Positions 20,889 to 30,783 of a stretch of 64,000 bases of DNA are shown here, piece by piece. The notes beneath the pieces were generated by a model that saw only the letters and a program-made list of their open reading frames with translations, made no database searches and was not told the DNA's origin. The DNA is from Pictodentalium vernedei. Lineage: Eukaryota > Mollusca > Scaphopoda > Dentaliida > Dentaliidae. Every line of letters starts with the position of its first letter. The stretch's first letter is position 1. Position numbers and translations under genes: made by a program. The stretch spans positions 831,311,337-831,375,336 of the forward strand of contig CM062297.1 of assembly GCA_031216915.1 (NCBI GenBank). The letters are read 5' to 3'.

Positions 20889-22395
20889 TAGGAGATATTT
20901 GATAAAAGTAAGATATACGAAGAAATATATTTATGTTTTCATTTAAAGACAGTTGAGGCATTGCACTGTCACATCTGGTGAATGATTTCAGCAATAGTTG
21001 GGTGTCTGACAAGCACGCATTCCTCGCACTGTTCTGTAGAAGACATGGACGGTCAGTCAGAGAATTTACCACATTCAGTCCACGACCTCAATACCTTGTA
21101 AAGCCTCCTCGATTCGCGAGACTAGCACGGATCCGACGTGGCATACTCCTCCCCACCAAACGTCCAATCAACTTGCCTGGTGTTATTCCATTCTTCCTGC
21201 AGTACAGAGGGCAAATTTCCGGACATTGGTAGGGGGCTATTAGCGTTGTCGTAGGCGCCTGTCAAGCATATCAAAGACGCGCTCGATTGGTGAAAGGTAT
21301 GGACTTAGTGCTGGCCAAGACAGTGTAGTGATGATCTGCTCCTGGAGGAACTTTGTAGCGACACGGGCCCTGTGTGCTCTTGCACTGTCATCTTGGAAAA
21401 TGAGTCGACGGCCGTGACGTCGCGCAAATGGCACCACATGAGCTGCTAACATGTTTTCACTGTAGTGCTGCCCTGTGACATGCCCTTGGATGACATGAAA
21501 TGCTGTTTTGCTTCTCATGGTTATGTCTTCCCATACCATAACCGCTCCACCACCAAAACGATCGTGCTGCCAAATGGTTACGTCATGGTATCGTTCTTTC
21601 CGCCTCCGCCATACTCTGTCTCGCATGTTGTGGAGGTCGAGAGTGAACCTCGATTCATCGGAAAACATGACTTTGCTCCACGGACGATTGTTCCAGCGCT
21701 GTCGTGCTCCACATCAATTGCGCCTTACTGCGACGTGACGTTCAGTCAAACGTGGAATTATTCGAGGTCGTCGAGCGTACATATTCCAGCTGTGTATGCG
21801 ATTTCGGTTCGGATAATCTGACCACTGACTCGCACATCTGTCGCTCGGTGCAGCTGCTGTACAATTTCTGAGGCACATTGATGGCGACTACGTAATGCCG
21901 TTGTTCGAATGAAATAATCCGGGCTAACTGTTGTTGTCCTTGGACGACCTGGCCGACGTTTGTCATCAACATTGCCTGTCTGACGGTAGCGTGAACGCAA
22001 CCTGCTAATCACCGATTGAGTTCCGTTGAGAATTTGAGCCACTGCAGTCTGTCTGTTGTCAGCTTCCAACATCCCAACGGCACGTAAACGTTCGTCACGT
22101 GCTAGACTTCGAATACCTCAAAAGTTACGTTTCGACCAGAACCTATTGATGAACGAGTTTACACCAAGAAAAGAAAACGATGAGACCTCCAAAAATGCCC
22201 GTCCAGTACAAATGAAAATTCAAAACGTACCCCACAGGCATTAACGCGGTGCTCGTGCGAAAACCCTGCCAGAAGCTTTCGTGGGCCGGTAACATTCATG
22301 ATCCGCACTAAACTTGGTAACATATTCATGTGTCCAATCACACATATCTAATACCATTTTCCGAAAATATCAACATCAGTTTGGATATCCCCCTA
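20889..22395 (-). mobile_element. Tc1/mariner element, minus orientation
   Basis: Ends share the imperfect inverted motif tag(n)ggatat(c/t): taggagatatttgataaaag at the left and ggatatccccctacg at the right. The same ends occur in the plus-oriented copy at 53280-54722. Total ~1.5 kb, inserted between the polymerase and fibre-like genes of the Polinton remnant. Confidence 0.85.
21240..22072 (-). pseudogene. Tc1 transposase, DD34E, frameshifted
   Basis: N-terminal frame 22072-21758 holds the HTH and GRPR-like linker (RRPGRPRTTTV). Another frame then covers the DDE domain down to 21240. The catalytic first Asp is in MFSDESRFTLD, the second in FQDDSARAHRA and the Glu in SPIERVFDML. Thirty-four residues separate the second Asp and the Glu, the DD34E signature of Tc1. 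The catalytic residues are intact, but at least one frameshift near 21740-21770 separates binding and catalytic halves. Cut-and-paste transposase acting on TA-flanked ends; inactive as it stands. Confidence 0.88.
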
Positions 22396-22446
22396 CGTAT
22401 TTAATAGTATATAAAGAGAACTAAACAATACAAATAGATTTATTAA

Positions 22447-22689
22447 CCCTTTACCCATCGTAACGGCCAAAACCGGCCAGCTCTATTCTCAAAAAACGCC
22501 AATTAATTTTCAAAATATTTTCATTTTTTGTCTCAAAAACATAGATTATGACCCCTCGTTAGAACGAGCTCGTCGAGCTCGTTCCAACGAGGGGTCATAA
22601 CCTGTTTTTGAGACAAAAAAATGAAAAAAAATTAGTTATTCAAGAATTTTTTTTGCAAGTGTCGTCTGCTTTTCATGTTAGGTAAAGGG
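22447..22689 (+). mobile_element. piggyBac-type MITE, subfamily 1 (copy 3)
   Basis: Left flank TTAA (22443-22446), right flank CTAA (mutated). Central palindrome gagctcgtcgagctcg at about 22566. Lies between the Tc1 end and the fibre-like region. Confidence 0.93.
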
Positions 22690-22693
22690 CTAA

Positions 22694-24050
22694 ATTAAGA
22701 ACAAATGTCAGTCAATACATGTGGAAGAAGCGAAGTTGCGAAAACTTGATGGAACACCAGTTACAATATCATCAGTGGTGACGGTGGCGAGATCTCCGCG
22801 AATTACGTGAAGGATCATTTCGTCAAGAAATACGAACCTCGACAAGAACCGTTGAACATGAATTCGTAGAAGCTTTATAATCTTCACAAAATGGTAGATG
22901 CCACGACTAAACATTATGCGGATAACAGAGATGTAGATTTCAAGAGACACTTGAGAGATAAAAACGTGAATAGGAACGTGAACATTGATCTAGACTTGAA
23001 ATTGAAATGATTAGTGAACATCATCAATCCCATAGATCCTACCAATGCGGCCATGAAAAATTATGCCGACATTTCACACACATTTCAGTAAGTATCAGAG
23101 AGGTCAATAAAAGCGTGATTCCGAAATTGAGTGCGAATTCAGATAAGATATCGATCTTGCCGATCCAATAGATCCCAAAGACGCAATGTCAAAGACATGC
23201 GTAGACACTAAAGAAAGAAAGATAACTGATGCTATGGTCAAGAACGAACTGAAGACCGATTTGGACGCAGGGTTGAACAAAATCGTCAACCTATCTAAAA
23301 TTGTGAAAGGAGATTCTGAATTGACGGTGGTGAATAAAGGTGACATCGATTCTGCCTGGTCAGAATCTCAGACTCACGCGGATGACTTATATCTGAACAA
23401 AAAATCAGAAGTAATGATAGAGGCTGGAAATCGACACGGGCAGTCACAAACTATTCGGTTTTGAAGTCGAACCAGAATTCCAATCGAGCGCTATCAGCAG
23501 AGGCTACGTGGATGCCACTAAAATGTGGAAAACTGGCGATAATATGGAAGATTCGCTAGATATGGTTGTCATCCAATCACGGGTCTACGAAATCCCTTAC
23601 GCATTGCGGATACTTGCACTCTGATTTCGGTCGTGAAAAAATAAAATACCCGAGACAATCAATAACAATACGGACCGAAGAAAGTGGTGTATTAGATTCC
23701 GCTAAAGTGGATTGGACCTTTGGAAACGGAGGAAATGGGTCTTTAGACTGTGAGATTGGTTGTCACATGCAGCGGGGGGGGGGGGGGGGGGGGGGAGAGA
23801 AATCTTTCGAATGAGTTTGACTTCCACCGACTCGACTGCCGGAACCGTCATTAATACCGTGGTGAACAGTGTGGACAACGAAATTTATGTTATCAAGAAG
23901 CAGTGGAATCAATATTCTAGTTCGAACGTATTTACCACGCCCTTATGAGTCAAACTGGGGATAGAATGAATTTCAAGACCATTTCCTCAAATCCAGACGT
24001 TGCGAGTTCTGTAGTGTTTTTATTGATCAAAAGAGATCCATTGAATAAAT
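22694..24050 (+). pseudogene. Polinton-associated fibre-like structural protein, decayed
   Basis: Broken plus-strand frames repeat the pattern N-P-[IT]-D-x-x-[ND]-A-x-x-K-x-Y-[AV]-D (MVDATTKHYADNRD near 22890, INPIDPTNAAMKNYAD near 23030, DPIDPKDAMSKTCVD near 23170). This is typical of tail-fibre and trimeric-fibre shafts of viruses and virus-like elements. A more globular C-terminal part follows (GVLDSAKVDWTFGNGG near 23690; TSTDSTAGTVINTV near 23825; VIKKQWNQYSSSN near 23890). The reading frame is broken by stops and by a G-run at 23774. A structural or host-attachment role is inferred by pattern only. Confidence 0.5.
23774..23797. repeat. Poly-G tract
   Basis: More than 20 consecutive G residues inside the fibre-like pseudogene, causing a frame disruption. 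Confidence 0.95.
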
Positions 24051-24797
24051 AAAAAAAAACAATTTAAAAAAGAACTACTGACATAGTAATACAAGATCAT
24101 GTTTGAATCCGAACACAATACGGATTTTATAATAATATTCCCCGAATTCCAGATTATGTTTCAAAGGTATCCTGAAAGGCGACGTTTCTTTAGGATCCGA
24201 TGTTTGAACGATGCATTTCCGTCTCATTCCGGCACCATCGTTTTCGGCACTCTCATTGGGGATGGTATCCTTCATTCTGAGTTCATCGAGTCCTCTAGAG
24301 TTTGAGAAATTGTTGGGATAATTCAAGAGTCCTTAATTCGTCGTGCCAAGACCGGGATGAAGTGTGTATTATGTCGGTTGACTGGACAGTAGATATTTTT
24401 TTGTTTCGGAATAGATATGCATTATACCGCTATTGACCAAAGTGACGAAATCGTCGACAACATATTCGCGGCAATCCGATTTCGTCAGTTGTCCTTATCC
24501 CACGAGGTAATTTTCACCGGGGTGAATGAAGAGCTCTTGCGTTTCCATATTGATTAGTATCTCTCCAGTTGTTTTCGAGATTGGTTCCCGTCACAGGGTC
24601 ATATTTGTGTACTACTTCGTATTTTTCGATACGTCTGTCTGTCATTATACATTCCGTTATGTCTAGTATATTCATCCTATGTTTTATTTTTATATTTTTG
24701 TGATTAATTATTAGCATCTTGTCTTTCTTCTTATTCATATATTACCGCGAACAAAAACAATCTTTCTTTCTTTGAAAAAAAAAATCATTTTTTATTC
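24051..24797. other. Polinton remnant interior, unrecognised
   Basis: Minus-strand frames (24075-24326 and 24514-24738) are open but carry no motif I recognise. Probably decayed Polinton genes because of their position between fibre and integrase. Confidence 0.35.
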
Positions 24798-25060
24798 GTA
24801 AAACGTTCCGGAAATCTCTTTGCCGTCCAATGCCTCTATCCTTTGATTGGTGGGATTGGTGTAGAGCACTAGAACTATGATGGAGACTTCTTCTGTCCAT
24901 CTAGGCGATTTTTTTTTTTTTTCGAGTACTCACTCGATCGCCCACGGTAAGTTTCGGTGGTTTTCGTTTCATTATCAATCGCGCGGGATAGAAATTCCTG
25001 CAGCCTTTCGTTTCGTGTCTCGGATCGCTTGCTTCCACGGTGTTATCTTAAGATGAAGAG
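24798..25060 (-). pseudogene. Polinton-type integrase C-terminal (SH3/chromo-like) fragment
   Basis: Minus-strand frames read PPKLTVGDRVST and then, after a frameshift at a poly-A run (about 24910-24922), SPRWTEEVSI, a TNPTNQRI segment, DGKEISGTFYE and a stop. This is the arrangement of the C-terminal domain of Polinton and retroviral-type integrases (VGD-x-V, W-T-x-E-x-x-x-I, T-N-P, G-x-F-Y-E). The catalytic core and zinc domain were not found. It points inward, opposite to the polymerase, which fits a Polinton with polymerase and integrase at opposite ends. Confidence 0.68.
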
Positions 25061-25649
25061 TGTCGTTATAACCGTTGGCAATTTCTTTATTTTTTTCTTT
25101 ATTTATTTATTTATTGTGCCTAATAACAGGTTGGAATTTCTGGCTATATTGTGGCGATACAAAGGTATGTTCTGTAAATGAGATCAGTGGTTTTTCGTGA
25201 AATAAAATGATTCAATGGAATCAGTTAAGAACATAAGGAATAAATAATTACTATAACACAGTAATGGGAAAATGAGACCAGTTGTTCAAAGAATATTGTG
25301 TAAATCGACCCGTTGAATAGAAATGAAGATACGAGAGCTTAAAGGAATAAGAACAATTTAAAATGTATTAAAACTATTTATTTCCTGCCAGAGAGTATTT
25401 TAAGAGTGTCTGTTTTAAACAAACGTAATATCTCTTACAGACACAGCATTAAGAAACTGCCGTCTGAAAAGATTGAAATCTGTAAAGTGCAAAAGAATGT
25501 GCTCTATTGTCAACACTTGTCGAGAAATTCCGGTCGCATATTACCTCTCTCACAAAAAGAAATTCGTAAGTCTCGTATGGCAATATGAATTCGTATCAAA
25601 ATAAAATTGTCTTTTCTACACAGGTTACTAGATGGATATTGATCAATAC
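25061..25649. other. Unrecognised region right of the integrase fragment
   Basis: A 60-codon plus-strand frame (25406-25588) rich in Lys/Arg may be a further Polinton relic, but I cannot name it. Microsatellite-like tttatttatttatt at about 25100. Confidence 0.35.
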
Positions 25650-26600
25650 ATTTTGGTCAGAAGCAATGGACCTTATTCGTCGCCCCATCCCAATCCGTCT
25701 GCCACGTGGATTTGGTGTATTTATTGATATGTGGTTTGTAATCACTGACCACTGACAGGAATTGTAAAAGCAGTGGTAGGCTTGTTGAGAGCCTGTTTCG
25801 TATCACTGTTTGCCCTGGTGTTACCAGGGATACCAACATGCCCATGTAACCAACAAAACATGGTATCATATTGGGTAAACATAAGAGTAGTCAACTTCTC
25901 ACGAAGTTTCAGAATAAGAAGGTTCTTCAACCTGAGTTTGAGTAAAGCTAGTAAACAGGAAAGCGGTTCTGAAAAGATAATTGACTTTCTATCCTGTATA
26001 TTCCCAACGCGTTGAAGCGCTAGTTGCCCAGTTGTAACTGCAGCTGAGAAAACATAACTTTTATTTGGTGTTCTGATTGATGTGATCTGATCGCCAGTAA
26101 CAACAGTAGTTGGTACTTTGTCAGCATATTTAGATCGATCTGTATAGACCCTTCTATAAATACTACATTTAGACTAGATTTCAGTATATTATTGTTTGAA
26201 TTACAGAGAATTGTCTCAGACGTTTGGGAGGAAGCAAGGTCTAAATTGACGATAGGTGTCCTTCGATACCAAGGAGGAATATGTGGTTCACGGTTCTCTT
26301 GTATCAAACCTGAGTCAAGTGTGGCGGATTCCATAGGAGGTTTAATTCTAATTCCCAAAGGAGAAATTTGTTTCCGGTTTCTGTTAAAAGAAATCAACAG
26401 ATTAAGGTCGGAGAGCCAATTATAAGCAGGCATTGATAGTTTATCCAATAATTTTGAAACATATTACAGTGAAAGTTTAATCCTGCGTTTCCAAAAACAA
26501 AGCTTTCCTGCCCCAAGAAGCATTGAATCTATTGGCGACGTCCTAAATGCGCCCAATCTAATTCTAATTCCATTATTATGAATTACATTAAGTGGTTTGA
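25650..26600 (-). pseudogene. LINE fragment: RT C-terminal connector and RNase H domain (I-group-like)
   Basis: The upstream frame (26448-26020) ends a connector with PLGIRIKPPM and IPPWYRRTPIV, followed by FIEGSIQ in place of the FTDGS start of RNase H. The next frames (25930-25657) contain TMFCWLHGHVGIPGNTRA, the conserved W-x-x-S-H-V-G-I-x-G-N-x-x-A-D block. Ser is changed to Gly and the final catalytic Asp to Asn (ANSDTK). Then comes SDYKPHINKY and TWQTDWDG. RNase H in a LINE removes the RNA template and is typical of the I group. Catalytic changes plus frameshifts mean it is dead. Confidence 0.75.
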
Positions 26601-26805
26601 GATGTCACTTTCTCACAAAACAAAAACCAGACAACCGCAGTTGCATCGAATATGCCATTGATCTTAAAGGACAAAAGGTAACAAAGGCAGTTCAGTTAAT
26701 TCCAATTAATTAAATTGAAGTCGATAGTAGTGCGACGTATATAACCACTAATCACGAGTACACGAACCTCAGTTGAATTTTCGTTTCAGCCAGACGAATC
26801 TAGTC

Positions 26806-27033
26806 CCCAAACTCGAATTAGATCCGTGTTGATTATAGAAGACGCATCACCGTCGATTAAAATTAAATGCAAATTAAATGATAAAAATGATAATGATATG
26901 CTAATCAGAAAAACACCGAATATCGTGACGTAATTTACAAATTTTAACAATTTTCACAGTGAAATTGAATTCGAATCGGCGATGATGCGTCGTATATACT
27001 CAACACGGATCCAATTCGAATTTGGGAAATGTT
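26806..27033. repeat. Imperfect inverted repeat (MITE-like)
   Basis: Arms of ~70 bp: 26806-26880 (aactcgaattagatccgtg, gacgcatcaccg) and the complement of 26960-27033, about 80% alike. No transposase; ends not defined well enough to assign a superfamily. Confidence 0.6.
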
Positions 27034-27836
27034 TTTGTCTTCCTTGGTTTGGGTGGGGGTAAGAAGGCAGCCAGCTAAGCTATACAGACACTACTCCCCT
27101 ATTTTCATTTAAAACATTATGCGTCATGTTAACCCATTAGAGCACTATAAATTGCAAACAAATATGCCTGTATATGCAGGTTAAACTATGTCTCCAACTG
27201 GCTTCAGAGAGTTGGTGGAGCGTACGCGCAAGTATAATTAAGCTATAGTATATATAATGTGTTTCTTTACGCGTACACAGTTAAATACTTGTGTAGATGT
27301 TACATAAGATTTGTGTGTAGACTCAAACATTTTGAACTGGGGTCGTGCGTCAAATCATTACATTGTTAATGTAGTTATACGTTTTGGGTCCAAATACTCA
27401 ATTCCCATTGGTCAGCTGGATGAAAAAGTCATGACCAAATGTAATTCATTTTCCAATGAATACATTTGGTCGAACATTGACCCGCATTTACGTTCAAGTT
27501 AATAATTTGTGATATCTCAAACAACTTACAAGAAATTTCAATCGACAGTGTGAAATTAATTCAGTGATTTTATTCTTGATCTTGTTGTCGTTTCATAGGT
27601 GATTATAGTTTACTGATATGTTAAATAAATTGTTTTAAACATTCCAAGTTTCGCTGCGAAAGACGACAATTTGACAAATTTGGGTCAATGCCGAAAACCG
27701 GCGCTCAACTCAGAGTTGTGCGCTTTGTCTTTTATGTGAAGGTGGTTTTTCGCCTCGTTCGTTCGTACATGTTGGATTTCGTCTTTCTGCTTTGTTGTTT
27801 GGTAAAAAGTAGTTTAAACAGTTACGGAATGTAATT
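27034..27836. other. Unrecognised intergenic DNA
   Basis: No gene or repeat supported; only a short open frame at 27311-27502. Confidence 0.5.
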
Positions 27837-27994
27837 ATAAGAACTGAATGCAATTTGTATAATCTTTATTTGAGTATGGACGTGTGGGAATGGGTACAAA
27901 TTGTATGAATCCCTTCGGGATTCATACATAATTTGTACCCATTCCCACACGTTCATACTCCAATAAAGATTATAAAAATTGCATTCAATTCTTA
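27837..27994. repeat. Near-perfect 158-bp palindrome
   Basis: Arms pair around gaatcccttcgggattc (centre 27915) and run through gtgggaatgggtacaaatt and its complement out to gaactgaatgcaatt / aattgcattcaattc. Only a few mismatches. Confidence 0.93.
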
Positions 27995-28090
27995 ATTGAA
28001 TTCGATTCGACTGTAACGTGTCAGTATATATCATACGAAGATTTGAAAAATTTCAAACGAATCCAATTCGATTGAGTTCGTGTCGACGGT

Positions 28091-28774
28091 ACATTGCAAA
28101 AAATATAGTTTCTCTTTAGAACCAAAACTGGTTCTAATCTTGTCCCTGAGATGGAACCAGTCCTATTTAAACAGTATTTATTTCAAATCAAATAAATTTA
28201 TAAAGATTAACATTAAATATTATCATAATTAAACATAAATTGAGGGGGTTTCAGCCGTACGTTTAGAGCTTATACGCGGTTGCCTCGAATCATTATTAAG
28301 CAAAGGAGATATTAACAGTTGGCATATCGAACCAGTTTTGGTTCTATACAGAACCAAAACTGGTTCGATATGCCAACTGTTCATGTCTCCTTTGTTTCAA
28401 TATGTTTGGCGACTGCGTTGAATAAGCTCCAAGTTTACTCCTGAATCTACTTCAGTTCATGTAATATTCTGTTAAAATTGAATGCTAATCTTACTTCTTT
28501 ATCATCCTTTAAATATGTATGTGTAATGTTTAAATATGTTAAATGTGTATTATATGTTTCTGTGAAGCGCCATAGAATGTGGCCCCGTCCCTAATTATTC
28601 GGGCAGTGGTACAAGTTGAGGGCTATACTAAATGTCTGATGTAATGTAATGTAATGTAATCTTGGTAAATTTATTTGATTTGAAATAAATACTGTTAAAC
28701 AGAACTGGTTCCATCGCAGAGACAAGATTAGAGCCAGTTTTGGTTCTAAAGAGAACCTATATTTTTTGCAGTGT
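28091..28774. mobile_element. Foldback element with ~105-bp terminal inverted repeats and an inner hairpin
   Basis: Terminal repeats 28091-28196 and 28667-28774 start aca(t/c)tgcaaaaaatatag and include ttctctttagaaccaaaact. Centred at about 28348 is a second perfect hairpin built on cgaaccagttttggttcta, so the aaccaaaactggttc motif occurs in both the ends and the core. The interior right part contains a LINE-3'-end-like sequence and an (atgta)n run at 28640-28661. No coding sequence. Confidence 0.88.
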
Positions 28775-28910
28775 AGTGCGACGTATATAACAGTCCTTCT
28801 TCTTTGCCATCGAAATGAGTGTTTTGGTGAATGGCAGGTTCTTCCTGTAAGTATTTTAATAGTGTTCTACTATTTATTTTTCTATTTACACTTCTTTCTT
28901 TAATTTTCAG

Positions 28911-29035
28911 GATTTTTGTTGGATGTTACGACCAACTTCGATGCCATATTTTATTGTGGCTTTGCTGCTGAGTGTCTAGCAGCACTGGTTATGCTAATTA
29001 TTCCACTACACGAGAAACTGTCAAGAAGAAAATGA
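28911..29035 (+). CDS. Orphan terminal exon resembling an SLC16 (monocarboxylate-transporter-like) protein
   Basis: After a strong 3' splice signal (tttctttaattttcag, ending 28910) a 41-residue frame begins with a split Gly codon (phase 1): GFLLDVTTNFDAIFYCGFAA then a hydrophobic helix LAALVMLIIPL and a basic end HEKLSRRK, stop at 29033-29035. The G-[WF]-L-x-D-x-T-x-x-[YF]-D-x-x-F-Y pattern followed by a last membrane helix is how MCT-type major-facilitator transporters end (helices 11-12). No upstream exon of the same gene is found within the window; an ATG and GTAAGT at about 28817-28850 lie upstream but splice into another frame. It could be the true 3' end of a host gene with long introns or a transduced exon. 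Confidence 0.45.
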
Positions 29036-29594
29036 AATGAGAATAATGGTTAAACTACGTGGCATCGCCTAACCATGTACATAACTTCACGATGAACAGG
29101 GAAATGATTCCAATCATATTTTTACAATCACAGCTATATAAGCTTCCATATCAAGAAGCCGTTTCCACTACAGTTTAACTTGTACATTTGTTCTGTTTGT
29201 TCTGCTAGTTCCCAAAATAATTTAGTTGGTGGTCTCTTTTCCTCTCTCTGCTTCATATTGCTACTTATAGGTTCTAAACCACGAGTGACTTTGTGTTTAG
29301 GACAATAATATCGAATCACCACAAAAACGAATAAGATATATTTCTAATAAACAGATCGTTCAAATATTTCGTCACTTGTTGGTAGAGTTATTTCATGTCG
29401 GGACTGCACTGTCGAAATTGCATAGGAGTGGATTTTTCTTTTCATTTCAAGACCTTGAAATGAAACAAAAGCAAGGCGATAAGATACACAATTATTTTAT
29501 CTAAGACATATCCGATCTCAACTTCGACAACTATTATGTGACAAACATCATTCATATATATATCACCAAAGCAGGATTTATCTACAAGTATCAG
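29036..29594. other. Region downstream of the orphan exon
   Basis: No gene recognised. aataaa-like signals near 29346 could serve as a poly(A) site for the exon, but this is not supported further. Confidence 0.4.
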
Positions 29595-29690
29595 GGAGCC
29601 CGGTTGCTCAGGTGTTACGACTGAAAGTCAACCCGAGAGGTCCATATGGTGTAACTGCGTTGTGACCGTGGGCAAGGCAGTTAATCCTGA
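29595..29690 (+). repeat. tRNA-headed SINE 5' fragment
   Basis: Contains an A-box-like ggttgctcaggtgtta, an acccgagaggtcc segment and ttgtgaccgtgggcaaggca, parallel to the start of the SINE at 63388. Truncated where the tail of the next, opposite-strand SINE begins. Confidence 0.65.
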
Positions 29691-29691
29691 A

Positions 29692-30110
29692 TTATTTTTT
29701 TATTATTTATTTATTTATTTATTAAGACTTAACGACACTTTAACAGCCAAGGTCATATCGCGTCGGTGACAGTTTTACGAGTGGAGGAAGCCGAATTTCC
29801 CGGAGAGAACCACCGAGCAACGACGAGTAGCTGCCAGCTCCACAGCATCGTAACTCCGCACTGCAGCACAGGCATGGTCAGATAGGTTGCAGACAAGACA
29901 TGCGCACCATCGACGTACAGTACGCCTTAGTGCACAGCGTCATCGTGCCCCCATATGGACAATCGGAGTTAAGTGCCTTGCCCAAGGACACAACGCGGTG
30001 GTCCGATTCAATCACTCAGACGGTCACCCATCCAAGAACTACCGGGCGCGACGTTGATTAACTTTGGTGATCTGACGAGAACCGCTTACTGCAACGCCAC
30101 TGCACCTCCA
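29692..30110 (-). repeat. 5S rRNA-headed SINE
   Basis: On the minus strand, 30110-30016 resembles the 5S rRNA internal promoter region: ggttctcgtcagatcacc, a gttaatcaacgtcgcgccc segment, then gtagttcttggatgggtgac. It continues into the same core as the tRNA-headed SINEs (tgtccttgggcaaggcac, gcgtactgtacgtcgatgg, ctcggtggttctctccggg) and ends in an aataaataaata tail at 29692. In other animals 5S-headed SINEs form the SINE3 class. Confidence 0.85.
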
Positions 30111-30690
30111 TGCTGTCATCTATCCTTGCTCGTCGTTATAGCGTATCCGTATCCGTATCCACTGTCTGTGGCCTGACTGCATTTGCAGACGCCATGTGGA
30201 GTTTTTTTTCCAAACAGAGCAATCACGTCACACCATATTTGGGGCACACACAAATGTTGCATCTTTTTTCCATGAAAATTTGAGCCTTCACCCCTGAATT
30301 TTACATACTGAGGCAAAATATGTTCAAGATTATTATTCATAATTTGTTGAATTGAATTTTACCACGCAGATAACCCAATGTGCTGGGTCATGAGTATTTG
30401 TGTCTCGATTTAACACACATACATAATGTAATATTAAATGTACAATAAAAACGGAAGACTACCTGCTCCGATGTAGATAAGCTCCTGTCAAACTTGTTGT
30501 GAATGGTGTAAATTCACACACAGTTGGGCAATTGGAAGAAGATCTGTAGTACCTGATTCGGTCTGATTGAGGTATGTGGAGTACCAGCACAGTACGCGCT
30601 AATTAAGTGAGATTGCAGTACGACTCCGATATGTATATTTAATTAATTAATTAATAAACTTCCAAGAAGCCTTGAATTTGTTAACTAAAA
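30111..30690. other. Unrecognised intergenic DNA
   Basis: No supported gene; short simple repeat tatccgtatccgtatcc at about 30143. Confidence 0.5.
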
Positions 30691-30783
30691 TCCCGACTGG
30701 CTAATATTCCAACTACATTATCAAGGCATGCCTTCGACGAAGGCATACCTTGATGGTGTAGTTGGAACATTAGTCAGTCGGGA
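30691..30783. repeat. 93-bp near-perfect hairpin
   Basis: Arms tcccgactggctaatattcc and the matching ggaacattagtcagtcggga close on aaggcatgccttcg / cgaaggcat at about 30738. Confidence 0.9.

Larger units (their letters stand above)
26729..28790. repeat. 18-bp direct repeat tagtgcgacgtatataac at both ends of a 2-kb segment
   Basis: The same 18 bases occur at about 26730 and 28774. The enclosed DNA holds three independent foldback structures. The repeat may be a shared terminus or a duplicated TATA-like element. Confidence 0.6.

Noticed and set aside
25406-25588. Named Polinton core protein
   Set aside because: Basic composition and location fit, but alignment to any known Polinton protein could not be argued by eye.
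28817-28850. First coding exon for the transporter-like exon
   Set aside because: The ATG...GTAAGT exon would splice into a different frame from the transporter-like one and ends in an early stop.
30016-30110. 5S rRNA gene
   Set aside because: Only the internal promoter region resembles 5S rRNA, with many changes, and it is fused to the SINE core.
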